Source: Victivallales bacterium (lineage in GTDB: Bacteria > Verrucomicrobiota > Lentisphaeria > Oligosphaerales > Oligosphaeraceae). Taken from it: a stretch of DNA of 6,686 nt. The stretch is from contig CAAGMX010000126.1 of assembly GCA_900771165.1 (NCBI GenBank), forward strand, positions 1 to 6,686, given 5' to 3'. The position numbers were made by a program, and so were the translations under genes. Positions 4,978 through 6,686 of the stretch are shown piece by piece (the stretch's first letter is position 1; the number at the start of each line of letters is the position of its first letter). Below the pieces are notes generated by a model that was given only the letters and a program-made list of their open reading frames with translations, ran no database searches and was not told the DNA's origin.

Positions 4978-6438
4978 TCAGCCCATGGTATCGAAAAACT
5001 CGATCAAATGCCACTTTCCGGGGCTTTCCGGCAGCTCCAGGAAATAAAGCACAAAAAATCCCGTGGCCGGGATTCCGAACAGGTTGGCGACGAACACCGA
5101 CAGCGCCAGGCTTGCCAGGGTTGTCTCCGCCAGCCTGGTGACAAGCAACGCCGCACCACAGGTGCGCTTTTCCCTGCTGAAGAACCGCTCGACTTCGATG
5201 CGGTCGGTCTCGTTCCTGGCCTCCTGCCGCCGTGATTCCCTGTCCTGTCTGGCGGGACGTCCCGGCCCCCGCCCGCACATCGTGATGCCGTGCTCCTTGC
5301 AGAAGCCGCGGTTCTCCTTTGTGCGGTAGATCCTGTCGACCAAAGCGCGCGCAGGATAGTGCCCTGTGCGCGCGCGGTAGCGTTCGACAGCGTCCTTGAA
5401 CACCCCGCACTCGTTGTATGGCTCGAACGAAGCCTTCTCCAGGCGGGCATGTCCTTTTTCGTCAATGCTGACATCGTACTTCGGACCGAATTCCACAGGT
5501 GATTTGGCCTTGCCCCGCACGATGGGGCGCACATGCGGCTGTGATATGCTCACTATCCTGTTGTCCACACGGTGCTTGCGCTCGTCGAACATCTCCCTTT
5601 GCTGGCGATGCAGTTCGCCGATGGCGTCCAGCATCCTGGCCTGGCGGCAGGTGAGGCGTCCGCCCCGTGCCAGAAGGGCTTCGATGAATCCGAGATTGCG
5701 GGCAAGTGCGAGAAGCAGCTTGCGCACCAGGGCGCGCATCTTGTTTGCGGGACGCTTCTTCGCCTTGGCCATGCCGAGGTACGCCTTGCGGAGCACCTCC
5801 CTGTATGTGCGCGGATGGCGCTCGCCCTTTTCCGCCACCTGGCGGTGGAGGGCGTCGATGATTTCATCGGTCTTCTCCCTTGCCTCGTTGAGCAGTGAAA
5901 AGTCCTGCGGGAAGCGGATGTCCACGGGCGAGCAGGTGGCGTCCAGGATCAGCGTTCCCGCGACGCCGTTCGCGCCAGCCTCCGGCGACGGCGCGGCCTT
6001 CCCCCTCGGCTCTGAGTCACGGTGTTCGGGAGTGGAAGGCGAATCCTTCAGGAAGGACTCGTTGGCGGCCATCAGCATCTCCGCAGAGATGCGGCGCCGG
6101 AAAAGCGCCAGCGTGCTGTAGGTGAACGGGCACCTGGCTGAGAAGGACGGAAGGCCGATAAAGTACTGGTAGTACGGGTTCTCGGCTATCGCCTTCACCA
6201 GGGCGCGGTCGCTCAGACCCATGCGCCTCTGGATGATCAGCGCCCCCATGGCCTGACGCAGCGGAACGGCGGGATGCCCCTTGCCCGACTTGAAGCAGGC
6301 CGCGTAACGGGCCTCGGCGGCGCTCCAGTCGATTCTCCCGGCGAGAATGCACCATTCGTTGCGGTGGTCAAGCTGCATCCCGCAGGACTGGTTGAAGTCG
6401 TCGAAGGCAAGCTGGCGGTTGACGGAGGGCTTGTACAT
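4978..6438 (-). CDS. IS5-superfamily (IS1182-like) DDE transposase, 486 aa
   Basis: This transposase cuts and joins the ends of the surrounding element. The N-terminal part (about 35-118) is the helical DUF772-type region of IS5/IS1182 transposases, with the hallmark ENPYYQYFIGLPSF (86-99). Catalytic residues of the RNase H-like domain are visible: D166 in TLILDAT, D368 in ARALVDRIY, and E417 in RIEVERFF followed by SREKR, the usual E-x-x-F...K arrangement. A basic helical insertion (about 205-260) lies between the first two, as is common in this group. The C-terminus is hydrophobic (445-470). ATG 6438 has only a weak ribosome binding site, but no upstream in-frame start is better. The gene is full length, with no frameshift or missing catalytic residue. 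Open frames on the + strand across it are shadows. Confidence 0.93.
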   Translation of the reverse strand: MYKPSVNRQLAFDDFNQSCGMQLDHRNEWCILAGRIDWSAAEARYAACFKSGKGHPAVPLRQAMGALIIQRRMGLSDRALVKAIAENPYYQYFIGLPSFSARCPFTYSTLALFRRRISAEMLMAANESFLKDSPSTPEHRDSEPRGKAAPSPEAGANGVAGTLILDATCSPVDIRFPQDFSLLNEAREKTDEIIDALHRQVAEKGERHPRTYREVLRKAYLGMAKAKKRPANKMRALVRKLLLALARNLGFIEALLARGGRLTCRQARMLDAIGELHRQQREMFDERKHRVDNRIVSISQPHVRPIVRGKAKSPVEFGPKYDVSIDEKGHARLEKASFEPYNECGVFKDAVERYRARTGHYPARALVDRIYRTKENRGFCKEHGITMCGRGPGRPARQDRESRRQEARNETDRIEVERFFSREKRTCGAALLVTRLAETTLASLALSVFVANLFGIPATGFFVLYFLELPESPGKWHLIEFFDTMG

Positions 6439-6449
6439 TGTCTTAAGAA

Positions 6450-6458
6450 GGGGGGGGG
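6450..6458. repeat. Nine-G homopolymer in the transposase leader
   Basis: Nine consecutive G on the + strand (C9 in the transposase mRNA sense) lie 12 bp upstream of its ATG. Tracts of this length can slip during replication or sequencing. Here the tract is outside the coding frame and could only alter leader spacing or structure. Confidence 0.8.
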
Positions 6459-6502
6459 ATGTGCAGGGAAAACAGGTCGTGAATTGAGTTTGTCCCGCAC
6501 AT

Positions 6503-6530
6503 AATATAGCATATTTTATATGTTATTCAA
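6503..6530 (-). promoter_or_regulatory. Predicted sigma70-type promoter of the transposase
   Basis: Read on the - strand, TTGAAT (complement of 6525-6530) is followed after 16 bp by TATATT (complement of 6503-6508). The -10 is preceded by TG one base away (6510-6511), making it an extended -10. The region is strongly AT-rich in a GC-rich setting and lies just inside the right inverted repeat, where IS transposase promoters usually sit. Transcription would start near 6496, about 58 bases before ATG 6438. Confidence 0.55.
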
Positions 6531-6551
6531 TAATGACAAACAAGTTATGAT

Positions 6552-6566
6552 TTAATCAGCAGACAC
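6552..6566 (-). repeat. Right terminal inverted repeat of the IS
   Basis: TTAATCAGCAGACAC is the exact reverse complement of the left end at 4854-4868. It lies upstream of the transposase promoter. Confidence 0.95.
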
Positions 6567-6572
6567 TAGTTA
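6567..6572. repeat. Right target-site duplication, TAGTTA
   Basis: Exact copy of 4848-4853, abutting the right inverted repeat. Together they fix the insertion point between the 4835 start and the 6596 reading frame. Confidence 0.75.
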
Positions 6573-6595
6573 GCAAGAGTAACATAGGAGAAAAA

Positions 6596-6686
6596 ATGAA
6601 AGAACAAATGTATTGGTCCCCTTTTGCAAGGGAGGCCAATACGTTAGCCGGCCAAAAATCTCGAAAATTTTTCAGGACATCAAATA
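6596..6686 (+). CDS. N-terminal part of an unidentified protein (partial, runs off the window)
   Basis: ATG 6596 has AGGAG (6586-6590) five bases upstream, and the frame stays open for the 30 codons left in the window (MKEQMYWSPFAREANTLAGQ, then a basic KSRKFFRTSN). The sequence is too short to recognise and has no signal peptide. The insertion sequence ends 30 bp before this ATG, so any native promoter now lies beyond the element. The same frame can be extended upstream to ATG 4835 once the element is removed, in which case this is the 3' part of an interrupted gene and 6596 would be an internal or rescue start. The leader's AGCAAGAG also occurs before the gene at 1318. Confidence 0.6.
   Translation, partial: MKEQMYWSPFAREANTLAGQKSRKFFRTSN

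Larger units (their letters stand above)
4854..6566 (-). mobile_element. Complete insertion sequence, IS5/IS1182-like, about 1.71 kb
   Basis: The element is bounded by perfect inverted repeats GTGTCTGCTGATTAA (4854-4868) and its complement (6552-6566), with TAGTTA duplicated outside. It carries a single transposase gene on the - strand with its promoter just inside the right end. The length of about 1.7 kb and the near-500-residue transposase fit the IS1182-type members of the IS5 superfamily better than classical IS5 elements, which are nearer 1.2 kb. Intact ends, an exact target duplication and an unbroken transposase indicate a recent and possibly active insertion. It lies against the direction of the surrounding genes and separates the 4835/6596 gene from its upstream sequence. 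Confidence 0.9.

Noticed and set aside
5396..6121. 241-codon open frame on the + strand across the transposase
   Set aside because: It lies wholly inside a well-supported DDE transposase on the other strand. The translated product is Ser/Arg-rich without domain character.
6450..6512. Programmed slippage at the C9 tract fusing an upstream frame (ATG 6512, - strand) to the transposase
   Set aside because: ATG 6512 overlaps the predicted -10 region and would not be transcribed, it has no ribosome binding site, and the transposase from ATG 6438 is already complete at its N-terminus.

Overview
The window comes from a GC-rich bacterial chromosome that uses Shine-Dalgarno starts and has an outer membrane. 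The evidence is a probable lipoprotein and a second Sec-type exported protein, next to accessory genes with no obvious household function. I cannot name the organism. The style (GC-rich, many exported orphan proteins, a long IS5/IS1182-type transposase) would fit several Gram-negative lineages.

The left two thirds (2-4703) is a run of genes all on the + strand: the tail of an upstream gene (2-82), a small helical protein (130-468), a larger helical protein (600-1244), a mixed alpha/beta soluble protein (1318-2076), a probable lipoprotein (2298 or 2364-3308) and a signal-peptide protein of 457 residues ending in a hydrophobic hairpin (3330-4703). I recognise none of them confidently by family. 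The last two are only 21 bp apart and are very probably co-transcribed. The first three complete genes are presumed cytoplasmic and the last two exported, so the set could be a small cassette with intracellular partners and an envelope or secreted component. That is inference from layout, not from homology. The gaps between genes hold several short inverted repeats, including a compact imperfect hairpin at 2224-2251.

The right third is one complete insertion sequence of about 1.71 kb (4854-6566). It has perfect 15-bp terminal inverted repeats, a 6-bp direct repeat TAGTTA on each side and a single full-length 486-residue DDE transposase on the - strand (4978-6438), with a recognisable promoter just inside its right end. 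It looks intact and recently inserted.

The host sequence at the insertion is informative. Removing the element and one target copy joins an ATG at 4835, which has a strong ribosome binding site, in frame to the small reading frame that leaves the window at 6686. The element therefore either interrupts the seventh codon of that gene or sits 30 bp upstream of a start at 6596 and cuts it off from its native promoter. Both readings are reported. The most promising novelty is the unrecognised exported pair 2298-4703 with its upstream cytoplasmic genes, and the disrupted next gene.
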